The notes: generated by a model from the letters alone, not told the origin. Shown: positions 1 through 9,699, counted from the first letter of the stretch. The stretch is 64,000 bases of DNA from DASTQL01 sp035462375 (GCA_035462375.1 DATHUJ010000048.1:12971-76970), one strand, 5' to 3'. Numbers and translations are program-made.

Positions 1-1450
<1,450 letters not shown>

Positions 1451-1454
<4 letters not shown>

Positions 1455-1897
1455 CCGAGCCCGACCTGCGCGCCATCGAGGTGCTACTCATCGAGGACGA
1501 CCCCGGCGACGTGCTGATGACCCGCGAGGCGTTCGACGACGCCAAGGTCGCGAACAACCTGTACGTCGTCCCCGACGGCGAGGACGCCCTGGCGTTCCTG
1601 CGTCGAGAGGGCGAGCACGCCGAGGCGCCGCGGCCCGACCTGGTCCTGCTCGACCTCAACCTCCCACGGGTCGACGGCCGCGAGGTCCTCGAGCAGATCA
1701 AGGGCGACCCGGAGCTCCGGTCCATCCCCGTCGTGGTGCTCACCACCAGCGAGGCCGAGGACGACATCGTCCGGAGCTACTCGCTGCACGCCAACGCGTA
1801 CGTGACCAAGCCGGTCGACTTCGAGCGCTTCCACCAGGTCGTGCGGCAGATCGACGACTTCTTCGTCAGCGTCGTGAAGCTGCCGGGCCGGCACTGA
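1451..1897 (+). CDS. Rcp1-like single-domain response regulator
   Basis: A 148-residue receiver domain with no output domain. Visible are the acidic pair EDD near residues 15-17, the phospho-acceptor Asp at residue 68 (LLDLNLP), the switch Thr in VVVLTTSE and the conserved Lys in VTKPVD. This stand-alone form with an extra loop before the phospho-Asp is typical of the Rcp1 family, which pairs with phytochrome-type kinases. Its ATG overlaps the kinase stop codon, so the two proteins are almost certainly a phosphorelay pair. With no DNA-binding domain, output must be through protein contact or further phosphotransfer. Confidence 0.92.
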
Positions 1898-1937
1898 CCG
1901 AGCCCCGAATGACCACGTTCACCACCCTCGTGGTGGT
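1898..1937 (+). repeat. 3'-end element, copy 1 (after response regulator stop)
   Basis: Directly after the response regulator stop lies a motif beginning GCCCCGAATGACCACG and continuing into the inverted repeat CACCAC-CCTC-GTGGTG. The 27 bases 1910-1936 recur exactly, as the reverse complement, at 2484-2510. The 27 bases 1900-1926 recur exactly, as the reverse complement, at 44001-44027. Relative to the upstream gene, all three copies have the same sense. It could be a terminator-like 3' UTR element or a mobile intergenic palindrome. Confidence 0.75.
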
Positions 1938-1956
1938 GACGGAAGCCGGGCGGGCG

Positions 1957-1962
1957 TACGGT
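1957..1962 (+). promoter_or_regulatory. -10 box for leaderless SRPBCC gene
   Basis: TACGGT ends six bases before the GTG at 1969, so transcription would start at the first base of that codon. This supports 1969 as the start and a leaderless transcript. An upstream in-frame ATG at 1909 lies inside the repeat element and is unlikely to be used. Confidence 0.5.
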
Positions 1963-1968
1963 CCGGGC

Positions 1969-2406
1969 GTGGCGGTCGATGTGCTGACCGAGACGGTCAT
2001 CGAGTGCCCCCGCGACGAGGTGGCCCGCTACGCGGCGGATCCCTCCAACGCCCCGGGGTGGTACGAGAACATCCGGTCCGTCACCTGGCGGACGCCGCCG
2101 CCGCTCCGGGTCGGATCCGAGGTCGACTTCGAGGCGCGATTCCTGGGGCGGCGCCTCTCCTACACGTACGAGGTGATGGAGCACGTCCCCGGGGAACGGC
2201 TGGTGATGCGCACCGCGGACGGCCCATTCCCGATGGAGACCACCTACACGTGGGAATCCCTGGGCCCGACCACCACGCGGATGACCTTGCGCAACCGCGG
2301 CGAGCCGGCCGGCTTCGGCGCTGTCGCGGCACCCGCCCTCCAGGCCGCGATGCGGCGGGCCAACCGCAAGGACCTCGACCGGATCAGGGCCGTCCTGGAG
2401 GCGTGA
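1969..2406 (+). CDS. SRPBCC family protein (START/Bet v1-like)
   Basis: A 145-residue soluble protein of the polyketide cyclase/dehydrase-like SRPBCC superfamily. Visible are an N-terminal strand (LTETVIECPRDEV), the helical stretch with WYENI, and the GxRLSYTYEVMEHVPGERL region that forms the ligand-cavity strands. The superfamily binds small hydrophobic ligands; the ligand here cannot be predicted. I chose the GTG at 1969 because the frame upstream is a copy of an intergenic repeat and because a good -10 box sits at the right distance. The gene is bracketed by two inverted copies of that repeat. Confidence 0.8.
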   Translation: MAVDVLTETVIECPRDEVARYAADPSNAPGWYENIRSVTWRTPPPLRVGSEVDFEARFLGRRLSYTYEVMEHVPGERLVMRTADGPFPMETTYTWESLGPTTTRMTLRNRGEPAGFGAVAAPALQAAMRRANRKDLDRIRAVLEA

Positions 2407-2458
2407 GCTGGCTCCAGGGCCGGTGGCCACCGGGCCACCACCAGGCTGCTCGGGCCTT

Positions 2459-2511
2459 CACGAGGCGTCGACGCCTCGTGATCCCACCACGAGGGTGGTG
2501 AACGTGGTCAA
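2459..2511 (-). repeat. 3'-end element, copy 2 (after copA stop)
   Basis: Two stacked palindromes between the convergent SRPBCC and copA genes. Bases 2459-2480 are a perfect 22-base palindrome centred on GTCGAC. Bases 2484-2510 are the exact reverse complement of 1910-1936. On the copA strand the element follows the stop codon after about a dozen bases, in the same sense as in the other two copies. It is a plausible bidirectional terminator. Confidence 0.75.
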
Positions 2512-2522
2512 TGCGGAGCGGG

Positions 2523-4754
2523 TCAGCGGAAGGTGCGGAGGCGGAGGCTGTTGCTGACCACGAAGACCGACGAGAAGGCCATGGCCGCCCCGGCGATGAG
2601 GGGGTTGAGCAGCCCCGCCACGGCCAGGGGGATCGCCGCGACGTTGTAGGCGAAGGCCCAGAAGAGGTTGCCCTTGATGGTCGCCAGGGTGCGCCGGGAG
2701 AGCCGGATCGCGTCACCGGCCGCGCGCAGGTCACCCCGGACCAGGGTGATGTCGGCCGCCTCCATGGCCACGTCGGTGCCGGTGCCCATGGCCAGCCCGA
2801 GGTCCGCCTGGGCGAGGGCTGCAGCGTCGTTGACACCGTCACCGACCATCGCCACGACCCGGCCCCGTTCCTGCAGGGCGGCCACGGCGCCCACCTTGTC
2901 CTGCGGCAGCACCTGGGCCACGACGTCGTCGACACCGACCTCGGCGGCCACCGCCCGCGCGGAGCGCTCGTTGTCGCCGGTGAGCAGGACGGGGCGGAGG
3001 CCGAGGTCGCGCAGCTCGGCGACCGCCTGGGCACTCGTGGGCTTGACCGTGTCGGCCACGACGAGCAGACCCCGGACGGCCGAGTCCCAGCCGACGGCCA
3101 CGACGGTACGGCCTGCGGACTCGGCCTCGGCCATCGCGCCGTCGAGGCGGGCGCCGAGCGCGGCCCCACACTCCTTGGTGACCCAGCCGGCCCGCCCCGC
3201 CAAGACGGACCGGCCGCGGACCACGCCGGCGACCCCCACACCACGGGTGCTCGCGAAGTCGCTGACCGGAGGAAGGGCACCGAGTCGCTCCCTCGCCGCA
3301 GCCGCGACGGCGGCAGCGACGGGGTGCTCGGAGGCGTCCTCGAGCGCGCCGGCGAGAGCGAGCAGCTCGTCGGGATCCTGGCCGTCGGCGGGCACGACGC
3401 CGACGAGAGCCATCCGCCCCGTGGTGACCGTCCCCGTCTTGTCGAGGACCACGGTGTCGACCTGCCGGGTGGACTCCAGGATCTCCGGTCCCTTGATCAG
3501 CACCCCGAGCTGCGCCCCCCGGCCGGTGCCCACCAGCAGCGCCGTCGGGGTCGCCAGTCCCAGCGCGCAGGGACAGGCGATGACGAGGACCGCCACGGCG
3601 GCGGTGAAGGCGGTCTGGGCCGGCGCGCCGGCCAGGAGCCAGCCGACCAGCGTCCCCAGGGAGATCAGCACGACCACCGGGACGAAGACGGCCGACACCC
3701 GGTCGGCCAGGCGCTGGACGGGAGCCTTGCCGGACTGGGCCCGCTCCACGAGGCGCGCCATCTGGGCCAGCTGCGTGTCCGAGCCCACGCGCGTGGCGCG
3801 CACGAGCAGCCGGCCACCGGAGTTCACGGTCGCCCCGACCACGGGGTCCCCGGGCCCGACCTCGACGGGGACCGGCTCGCCGGTGAGCATGCTCGTGTCG
3901 ACCGCACTGCTGCCGTCCTCGACGACGCCGTCGGTGGCCACCTTCTCGCCCGGACGGACGACGAAGACGTCCCCCACGGCCAGCTCCTCGACGGCGATCC
4001 GGTGCTCGGCTCCGTCACGCACGACCGCCACGTCGCGAGCGCCCATCTCGAGCAGCGCGCGCAGGGCCGCGCCGGACCGACGCTTCGCCCGCGCCTCGAA
4101 GTAGCGGCCGGCGAGGATGAACGTCGTCACGACCGCAGCGACCTCGAGGTAGACCTCGGCCATCCCCCCACCTCGGGCCGGGACGAGGGTGAGCTGCATC
4201 CGCATGCCGATCTCGCCGGCCCCGCCCCAGACCAGGGCCCAGACCGACCACAGGTAAGCAGCGGTGACCCCGATGCTGATCAGCGTGTCCATCGTGGCCG
4301 CGCCGTGGCGCAGGTTGACGACAGCGGCGCGGTGGAACGGCCAGGCCCCCCAGACGACCACGGGGGTCGCCAGCAGCAACGCCACCCACTGCCACCCGTC
4401 GAACTGCAGTGCCGGTGCCATCGAGATCAGCAGCACCGGCGAGGACAGCACGACCGACACGACGAGGCGGCGACGGAGCCGGCCGACCTCGTCGGCCTCC
4501 GGGACCGAGCCCTCGGCACCCCCGGGGCGGACCGACGCAGGTGCTGGTTCCCTCGCCGAGTAGCCGGTGGCCTCGACCGTACGGACGAGGTCGGTGACGG
4601 TCACGCCGGCAGGGACCGTCGCAACCGCCTTCTCGGTCGCGTAGTTGACCGTGGCGTGCACGCCGTCCAGCCGGTTGAGCTTCCTCTCGACCCGGGCCGC
4701 ACAGGACGCGCAGGTCATCCCACCGATCTCGAGCTCGACGGTGCGGTCGCTCAC
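2523..4754 (-). CDS. copA: Copper-exporting P1B-type ATPase
   Basis: Inner-membrane Cu+ export pump, 743 residues. It has an N-terminal heavy-metal domain with GMTCASC (Cys15/Cys18), the TGE actuator motif (~291), the CPC membrane metal site (394-396), the phosphorylation motif DKTGT (Asp438) and the hinge GDGVNDAAAL. CPC with a single CxxC domain is the P1B-1 (copper) type. The GTG at 4754 overlaps the copZ stop (GTGA), so it is translationally coupled. Longer upstream frames only read through copZ in the wrong frame. It is expected to be derepressed by copper through CsoR, the first gene of the operon. Confidence 0.95.
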   Translation of the reverse strand: MSDRTVELEIGGMTCASCAARVERKLNRLDGVHATVNYATEKAVATVPAGVTVTDLVRTVEATGYSAREPAPASVRPGGAEGSVPEADEVGRLRRRLVVSVVLSSPVLLISMAPALQFDGWQWVALLLATPVVVWGAWPFHRAAVVNLRHGAATMDTLISIGVTAAYLWSVWALVWGGAGEIGMRMQLTLVPARGGGMAEVYLEVAAVVTTFILAGRYFEARAKRRSGAALRALLEMGARDVAVVRDGAEHRIAVEELAVGDVFVVRPGEKVATDGVVEDGSSAVDTSMLTGEPVPVEVGPGDPVVGATVNSGGRLLVRATRVGSDTQLAQMARLVERAQSGKAPVQRLADRVSAVFVPVVVLISLGTLVGWLLAGAPAQTAFTAAVAVLVIACPCALGLATPTALLVGTGRGAQLGVLIKGPEILESTRQVDTVVLDKTGTVTTGRMALVGVVPADGQDPDELLALAGALEDASEHPVAAAVAAAARERLGALPPVSDFASTRGVGVAGVVRGRSVLAGRAGWVTKECGAALGARLDGAMAEAESAGRTVVAVGWDSAVRGLLVVADTVKPTSAQAVAELRDLGLRPVLLTGDNERSARAVAAEVGVDDVVAQVLPQDKVGAVAALQERGRVVAMVGDGVNDAAALAQADLGLAMGTGTDVAMEAADITLVRGDLRAAGDAIRLSRRTLATIKGNLFWAFAYNVAAIPLAVAGLLNPLIAGAAMAFSSVFVVSNSLRLRTFR

Positions 4755-4978
4755 GGGCCGCCGCCGACGAGCTCGTAGCCGGCCTCGTCCACCGCCGCGC
4801 GAAGCGCAGCCTCGTCCGGCGGGGCGTCGCTGGTCACGGTCACGACCGAAACGCCGCCCGGAACCAGGTCGACCTCGACGGCGGTGATGCCGCCCAGGCG
4901 GGAGACCTCGTCGCGGACCGCGGCCTCGCAGTGCCCGCACGTCATCCCGGTCACGGTCCAGCGGGTGGTGGTGCTCAT
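4751..4978 (-). CDS. copZ: Copper chaperone, heavy-metal-associated domain
   Basis: A 75-residue single HMA domain that ferries Cu+ to CopA. The metal site is GMTCGHC (Cys14 and Cys17). The CGHC variant, with His between the cysteines, is common in actinobacterial copper chaperones. A strong GGAGG ribosome site precedes the ATG. It lies 24 bases after csoR and overlaps copA by four bases, completing a csoR-copZ-copA operon. Confidence 0.92.
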   Translation of the reverse strand: MSTTTRWTVTGMTCGHCEAAVRDEVSRLGGITAVEVDLVPGGVSVVTVTSDAPPDEAALRAAVDEAGYELVGGGP

Positions 4979-5002
4979 GGTCGTCCTCCGGCGGTCGTGA
5001 GG

Positions 5003-5305
5003 TCAGGAGCGGACGAGTCGGGCGATGGCATCGGAGGCCTCCTTGACCTTCGCGTCGGCCTCGGTCCCGCCCCCCGCGATCGCGTGGGCCACACAGTGCG
5101 ACAGGTGGTCCTCCAGCAGCCCCAGGGCGACGGACTCGAGCGCCCGGGTCGCCGCCGAGATCTGGGTGAGGACGTCGATGCAGTAGGTGTCCTCGTCCAC
5201 CATCCGCTGCAGCCCGCGGATCTGGCCCTCGATCCTGCGCAACCGCTTGAGCACCGCGTCCTTGTTCTCGATGTATCCGACCGCCGGGGAAGCCGCCTCG
5301 TCCAT
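5003..5305 (-). CDS. csoR: Copper-sensing repressor CsoR
   Basis: A 100-residue all-helical DUF156-family repressor that leaves DNA when it binds Cu+. The copper ligands of the family appear as Cys42, His67 and Cys71 (YCIDVL and HLSHC). Their spacing, +25 and +29, equals that of mycobacterial CsoR (Cys36, His61, Cys65). I took the ATG at 5305 because the recognisable family sequence begins there and a -10 box and operator sit immediately upstream. It heads the copper operon and would control it and itself. Confidence 0.93.
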   Translation of the reverse strand: MDEAASPAVGYIENKDAVLKRLRRIEGQIRGLQRMVDEDTYCIDVLTQISAATRALESVALGLLEDHLSHCVAHAIAGGGTEADAKVKEASDAIARLVRS

Positions 5306-5311
5306 GCCACC

Positions 5312-5317
5312 ACTATA
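5312..5317 (-). promoter_or_regulatory. -10 box of csoR-copZ-copA (leaderless)
   Basis: On the minus strand TATAGT ends six bases before the csoR ATG, so the transcript should start at the A of the start codon. The hexamer overlaps the CsoR operator, so bound repressor would block RNA polymerase. Confidence 0.6.
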
Positions 5318-5330
5318 CCCCTCTGGGGTA
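5316..5330. promoter_or_regulatory. Probable CsoR operator
   Basis: TACCCC-TCT-GGGGTA is a perfect 6-3-6 dyad. G/C-rich TACCCC...GGGGTA dyads are the known operator type for CsoR. It sits 11 bases upstream of csoR and overlaps its -10 box, giving autorepression and copper induction of the operon. Confidence 0.8.
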
Positions 5331-5346
5331 GGCGGCACAGGGCGGG

Positions 5347-6504
5347 TCAGGGGACGCGCTTGCCGCGACCTCGACGGAGACCGATCTCGTACGCGACGAG
5401 GAGGCCCAGCCAGAAGACCGTGATGGGGACGACGAAACCGAGCATGACCTCGCTGTACGGCCCCAGGGCATCGTGCCCGGCCGCGTCCAGGAGGACGTAC
5501 ACCGCGTAGGCGAGGTAGTAGGCGACGAAGAGGGCGCCCTCCCAACGGGCCACCGTGAAGCCGGTGAAGGCGATGGGGACCAGCGCGAGCGCGACGGCCA
5601 CCATGAACGGGATGTCGAACGCCACCGCGGCGTCGGCGACGGGGACCCCGTCTGGGGCGAGCAGAGCCGCGAGCCCGAGCACGGCGCCCAGGTTGAACAG
5701 GCAGCTGCCCACGACGTTGCCCACCGCCATGTCGCGCTCCCCACGCACCGCGGCGACGACAGACGTGGCGATCTCGGGCAGCGATGTGCCCACCGCGACG
5801 ACGGTGAGCCCGATGACCAGGTCGCTGACACCGAACGTCGCCGCCACGTCCGTGGCCCCCCGGACGAGCCACCGGGCGCCGACCACCAGCAGGGCGACCC
5901 CCAGGACGACGAGACCCAGGTCGACCAGCGGCCGGCGACGCGCCGTACCGTGCTCAGCCTCGTCCTTGGTGGTGTGGTCGCCCGGGGCCGCCTGCTGACC
6001 GCTGGCCGCGCCGTCGTCCGTCGCGGCGACCGCGGTCGCCTGCGTCCGGGCCCGCCGGCGGGCGAATGTCACGGCGGCGACGAGGTAGGCGACGAGGGAG
6101 GTGAACAGGACGGCGCCGTCCAGCCTCGAGAAGCCGCCGTCGAGGGCGAACAGCAGCGTCACCACGGACAGAGCCACCATCACCGGGATGTCGGCGCGCA
6201 CCAGCTGGGACCGCACCGCGAGTGGCAGGAGCAGCGCCGCGAGGCCAAGCACCAGCAGGACGTTGGCGATGTTGCTGCCGACGACGTTGCCGACGGCCAG
6301 GCCGGGAGTGCCTGCGAGGACGGCGTCCACCGTGACGGCCAGCTCGGGGGCGGAGGTGGCGAAGGCGACGACGGTCAGGCCGACCACCAGCGAGGACATC
6401 CCCATCGCGTGGGCCAGCCCCCCGGCACCGCGGACGAGGACTTCGCCCCCGGCGACGAGGACGACGAGGCCGCCGATGATCAGCAGCACCGTCCCGACCT
6501 GCAC
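5347..6504 (-). CDS. Calcium/sodium:cation antiporter, CaCA family
   Basis: Membrane exchanger of the YrbG-like Ca2+/cation antiporter family, 385 residues with about ten predicted spans in two inverted halves. Each half carries the alpha-repeat signature: VVGLTVVAFATSAPELA near the N-terminus and VIGLTVVAVGTSLPEIA in the second half. A charged cytoplasmic loop rich in Arg, Asp and Glu separates the halves. The start is GTG at 6504 with a -10 box six bases upstream. It is codirectional with the copper operon but has its own promoter and lies upstream of the csoR operator. The transported ion is inferred from family only. Confidence 0.9.
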   Translation of the reverse strand: MQVGTVLLIIGGLVVLVAGGEVLVRGAGGLAHAMGMSSLVVGLTVVAFATSAPELAVTVDAVLAGTPGLAVGNVVGSNIANVLLVLGLAALLLPLAVRSQLVRADIPVMVALSVVTLLFALDGGFSRLDGAVLFTSLVAYLVAAVTFARRRARTQATAVAATDDGAASGQQAAPGDHTTKDEAEHGTARRRPLVDLGLVVLGVALLVVGARWLVRGATDVAATFGVSDLVIGLTVVAVGTSLPEIATSVVAAVRGERDMAVGNVVGSCLFNLGAVLGLAALLAPDGVPVADAAVAFDIPFMVAVALALVPIAFTGFTVARWEGALFVAYYLAYAVYVLLDAAGHDALGPYSEVMLGFVVPITVFWLGLLVAYEIGLRRGRGKRVP

Positions 6505-6946
6505 CCGGTCACCCTAGAGGCACGGCTGTGCCGCCGGAGTGGCCCGGATATGGCCCTGATGGCGCCGTGCCGTCAGCCGCCGGGCCCATTGCCCGGCCGG
6601 ACGACGAGGGCGCGCGGGTGGCATCAGCGTCGACACGCCAACGCCAAGGCCCACGGCGGGCGCACGCGCATGGCCCGGCAGTCCGGCCCGGGCGCGCCCG
6701 CGTCAGATCGCCCTACCTGTCTCGACCCGCGTGCCTGTCACGTCCTCCTGACGGCGGCCGACAGCGAGCCGCGGACGACCTCGAGGAGGTCGGCCCGGGC
6801 CGACCAGTCCCGCTGCACGGGGGTTGAGCCCGTCCGTACGGGACCTGCTCGACCGCCGTTCCCGGCCGGGGAGGGTTCACGGGGCCCGTGGCGGGAACGA
6901 GGCAGCGAGAGCCACGCGCACCCGACGATGCAGGAGCCCACCCTCG
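6505..6946. other. Intergenic region, 442 bases
   Basis: Divergent spacer between the antiporter and the SDR gene. It holds the antiporter -10 box at 6511-6516 (TAGGGT on the minus strand) and the SDR ribosome site AGGAG at 6932-6936. A short minus-strand frame ending near 6738 reads protein-like (…RADLLEVVRGSLSAAV…) but has no recognisable family or clear start. I see no convincing gene. Confidence 0.5.
6511..6516 (-). promoter_or_regulatory. -10 box of leaderless antiporter gene
   Basis: TAGGGT on the minus strand ends six bases before the GTG at 6504. The same hexamer and spacing occur before the gene at 53298. Confidence 0.5.
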
Positions 6947-7840
6947 ATGAGCGATCAGTTCACCCCCCAGGACCCGACCTCCCAGTACGGCCAGCCGGAC
7001 ACCGACGGCCAGGAGATCCCACACCCCGGCCGGACCGGTGAGATGGAGTCCCGCCCCGACCACGGGGAGGAGAGCTACCGCGGCACCGGTCGGCTCGAGG
7101 GCAAGAAGGCGGTGATCACCGGTGGCGACTCGGGGATCGGGCGCGCCGTGGCGCTGGCCTTCGCCCGCGAGGGCGCAGACGTGCTGCTCTCGTACCTCGA
7201 GTCCGAGGAGGAGGACGCCCAGCAGACCGTACGTCTGGTGGAGACGGCCGGACGCAAGGCGGTGACCGTCCCCGGTGACCTCACCGAGGAGCAGCAGTGC
7301 CGGCGCGTGGTGACGCGGGCCGTGGAGGAGTTCGGTCGGATCGACGTCCTCGTCAGCAACGCCGCGTACCAGATGTCACAGGACGAAGGCCTCTTCGGCA
7401 TCAGCAGCAAGCAGCTCGACCGCACTCTCAAGACCAACCTGTACGCGATGTTCTGGCTCTGCCAGGAAGCGGTCCCCCACATGCCCCGCGGCTCGAGCAT
7501 CATCACGACGTCGTCGATCCAGGCCTTCGACCCCTCGCCGCACCTCCTCGACTACGCGATGACCAAGGGCGCCATCGTCAACTTCACCAAGGGGCTGGGG
7601 CAGCAGCTCGTGGACCAGGGCATTCGGGTCAACTCCGTCGCGCCCGGACCCGTGTGGACTCCACTGATCCCCGCCACGATGGACGAGGACAAGGTCGAGA
7701 GCTTCGGCAAGCAGGCCCCCATGGACCGTGCCGCCCAGCCGGCCGAGCTCGCCCCCGCGTACGTGTTCTTCGCCTCGCAGGAGTCCAGCTACATCACCTC
7801 CGAGGTGCTGGCGGTCACGGGAGGTTCACCGATCGTCTGA
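6947..7840 (+). CDS. SDR oxidoreductase (general-stress type)
   Basis: A 297-residue NAD(P)-dependent short-chain dehydrogenase. After a ~45-residue hydrophilic extension (PTSQYGQPDTDG, GEMESRPDHGEESY) comes the Rossmann motif TGGDSGIGRAVA, then NAAYQ, the catalytic Ser in TTSSIQAF, and YAMTKGA with the catalytic Tyr and Lys. The N-terminal extension followed by GTGRLEGKKAVITGG is typical of the YhdF/YdaD (general stress protein 39-like) branch. AGGAG lies 10 bases before the ATG; the longer frame upstream is Arg-rich and non-homologous. The substrate is unknown. Confidence 0.9.
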   Translation: MSDQFTPQDPTSQYGQPDTDGQEIPHPGRTGEMESRPDHGEESYRGTGRLEGKKAVITGGDSGIGRAVALAFAREGADVLLSYLESEEEDAQQTVRLVETAGRKAVTVPGDLTEEQQCRRVVTRAVEEFGRIDVLVSNAAYQMSQDEGLFGISSKQLDRTLKTNLYAMFWLCQEAVPHMPRGSSIITTSSIQAFDPSPHLLDYAMTKGAIVNFTKGLGQQLVDQGIRVNSVAPGPVWTPLIPATMDEDKVESFGKQAPMDRAAQPAELAPAYVFFASQESSYITSEVLAVTGGSPIV

Positions 7841-7846
7841 GCTACC

Positions 7847-8443
7847 TCAGCCGAGCGGGAGGAGCGCCCGGATCCGCTCGCGCCCCTCGGCGCCGACCGC
7901 GTCGGAGAATGCCTCGTGGACCCGCGCGCGGCTCGGCCCGACAGACGTGTCGCCCTCGTAGAGCACCAGCACATCCTCTGCCACCCGGCCCAGGTAGGCC
8001 GCGCGCTGCCGCAGGTGGGTGGCGTAGGAGTCCCGCGCGGCCGCGACGCCCCCGTGCCAGGGCAGGACATCTGCGCCGTCCACCTCGGAGGCGAGCTCGC
8101 GGACGCGGTCGGCGCCCGCCCCCGCGGCTTCCTGGACGACCTGCTCCAGGTCCTGCCGGGCCCGGGGCGGTGTCCCGCTGCTCCACAGGGCCGGCGACGC
8201 ATAGGTGACCATGGCCGCGACCCGGCGCTCGGCGTATGTCACCGCGGCCTCACCGGCCTCGACCGCACTCAGGAGCTCGGCCACCTCGCGGTCACGGGCC
8301 CGGGCGTCGAGCACGCTGAACACGGCGCCGACCACGATTGCGCAGGCGAGGGCGACCCACGGCCAGCGTCGCGGTGGCCGCCCGGCTCCGAGTGAGAGCT
8401 CCTCCATCGACACCAGCGTCCACCCCCGGGGCGGCACCCGCAC
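7847..8443 (-). CDS. Hypothetical membrane-anchored protein
   Basis: 198 residues, no family recognised. There is one hydrophobic span near residues 27-45 (PWVALACAIVVGAVFSVL), then a mostly helical, charged domain of about 150 residues. This suggests an N-in anchor with an extracytoplasmic helical domain. The end converges with the SDR gene, only a few bases apart. The start may be the GTG at 8443 or the ATG at 8407 (MEELSLG). It lies ten bases from the next minus-strand gene, so it may be cotranscribed with the methyltransferase. Confidence 0.65.
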   Translation of the reverse strand: MRVPPRGWTLVSMEELSLGAGRPPRRWPWVALACAIVVGAVFSVLDARARDREVAELLSAVEAGEAAVTYAERRVAAMVTYASPALWSSGTPPRARQDLEQVVQEAAGAGADRVRELASEVDGADVLPWHGGVAAARDSYATHLRQRAAYLGRVAEDVLVLYEGDTSVGPSRARVHEAFSDAVGAEGRERIRALLPLG

Positions 8444-8453
8444 CCCGTCGCCC

Positions 8454-9287
8454 TCAACCGGAGCCGACCCTGCGGCAGACCAGGAGCTCGGTCGTCGGGC
8501 TCTCGCGCATCCGGCGCACCAGACGGCGCTCGGCCGGGAACAGCGCAGCGCCCGCCAGCCAGCCGGTGGGCCGCGTGACGGTCACGCCCCGCAGGAACGC
8601 TCCCCACGCCTTGCGACGCACCCGCGGGGCGTCGACCTGGGCGTTCATCAGGACCAGCATCGGCACGCGGCGGACAGGCTCGAGACCGGCCGAGCGCAGC
8701 ACCCCCTCGATGGTGTCCATCGTGCGGTTGACCTGCCGCGAGCCGCGCTGCTCCGGCCCGTGCACGAAGTTCTCGGAGAGGAGGACATAGCCACCGGGCC
8801 GGACGAAGCCGGCGAGATGGTGGACCGCGTCGCGGTATCGACCGTCGTCGGTGATGTGGAAGAGCACGTCGATGCAGGAGACCGCGTCGAAGGACGCCCT
8901 GGGGATCGCGTCGTCTGGGTCAGCGATGTCGGTCCGATGGATCTCCACGCCGGGGAAGCGGGATCGCAGGCGGTCGACGGCCGACTGGGTGAGATCGCAC
9001 CCCGTGACCGAGGCGACGCCCGTCTCCAGCCATCGGCGGATGTAGAAGCCGGTCCCGGACCCGACGTCCAGGACGCGGGCCGCGCCGAGGTCCAGGTCGA
9101 GCGTGCCCACCTCCCGCAGGAAGACCTCCCGCCGGACGCGGTACATCCAGGTGTTGAAGGGCAGCCCCAGAGCGCGGTAGCCCACGCCGGCCTCGTTCCA
9201 GTCCTCGGCCAGGCGCTGCTCCCAGAAGGTCCGGTCCCCCGCTGCGGACGCCATTCCCCAGCCATTCCCGTACGGGTGCCACTCCAT
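8454..9287 (-). CDS. Class I SAM-dependent methyltransferase
   Basis: 277 residues. The SAM-binding motif VLDVGSGTGFYIRRW is followed by TGCDLTQSAV (motif II) and FDAVSCIDVLFHI (motif IV-like), then the post-motif GGYVLLSENF. The WMYRVRREVF segment before motif I recalls sugar or lipid methyltransferases, but the substrate cannot be assigned. I prefer the ATG at 9287, because longer frames run into mrpG; MASAAG at 9254 is an alternative. The gene sits downstream of the Mrp operon on the same strand. Confidence 0.82.
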   Translation of the reverse strand: MEWHPYGNGWGMASAAGDRTFWEQRLAEDWNEAGVGYRALGLPFNTWMYRVRREVFLREVGTLDLDLGAARVLDVGSGTGFYIRRWLETGVASVTGCDLTQSAVDRLRSRFPGVEIHRTDIADPDDAIPRASFDAVSCIDVLFHITDDGRYRDAVHHLAGFVRPGGYVLLSENFVHGPEQRGSRQVNRTMDTIEGVLRSAGLEPVRRVPMLVLMNAQVDAPRVRRKAWGAFLRGVTVTRPTGWLAGAALFPAERRLVRRMRESPTTELLVCRRVGSG

Positions 9288-9333
9288 GCCCGGGGATGCG
9301 CCACCTCGGGTCAACCGGGCTGCTGCCCGGCAC

Positions 9334-9699
9334 CTACCGGTCCTCCGGGCGCTGTCGGCCACGGACCCGGTCGACGGCGTCCTCGAGCTCGTCGTAGCGG
9401 GTACCGGCCCCCAGCGGGGTCCCCGACCGGTAGGCAGCCCTGCCGAGCGCGAAGCCGCCGACCGGGGCGGTGAACAGCTGCAGGGCGACGGCCACCAGCA
9501 CGGCCGCTGCGGACTGCCAGGAAGGCTTGAAGACCAGTGCCCCGAGCAGCACCAGGACGACCCCGAGGGTGGCCGCCTTGGTGACCGCGTTCATCCGCGA
9601 GTACGCGTCCGGGAAGCGCAACAACCCCACGCCGGCCAGGGCTACCAGCCCGCCTCCGGCCACCACGAGCACGCCGCCGACGACCTCCAACACCGTCAT
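9334..9699 (-). CDS. mrpG: Mrp antiporter subunit G
   Basis: 121 residues with three predicted spans. Family features are the N-terminal LEVVGGVLVVAGGGLVALAGVGLLRFPD and the MNAVTKAATLGV segment typical of MnhG/PhaG. It is the last gene of the Mrp operon. Its ATG overlaps the mrpF stop (ATGA). It is part of the membrane-embedded cation/proton antiporter complex. Confidence 0.92.
   Translation of the reverse strand: MTVLEVVGGVLVVAGGGLVALAGVGLLRFPDAYSRMNAVTKAATLGVVLVLLGALVFKPSWQSAAAVLVAVALQLFTAPVGGFALGRAAYRSGTPLGAGTRYDELEDAVDRVRGRQRPEDR

Noticed and set aside
1909..1968. Longer N-terminus of the SRPBCC gene from the ATG at 1909
   Set aside because: These codons lie in an intergenic repeat that recurs twice elsewhere in non-coding positions, and a better promoter/start pair exists at 1957-1969.
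2511..4778. A 755-codon plus-strand ORF opposite copA
   Set aside because: Antisense shadow of a GC-rich gene: His/Arg/Gly/Asp-rich with no domain, while the minus strand holds all P-type ATPase motifs.
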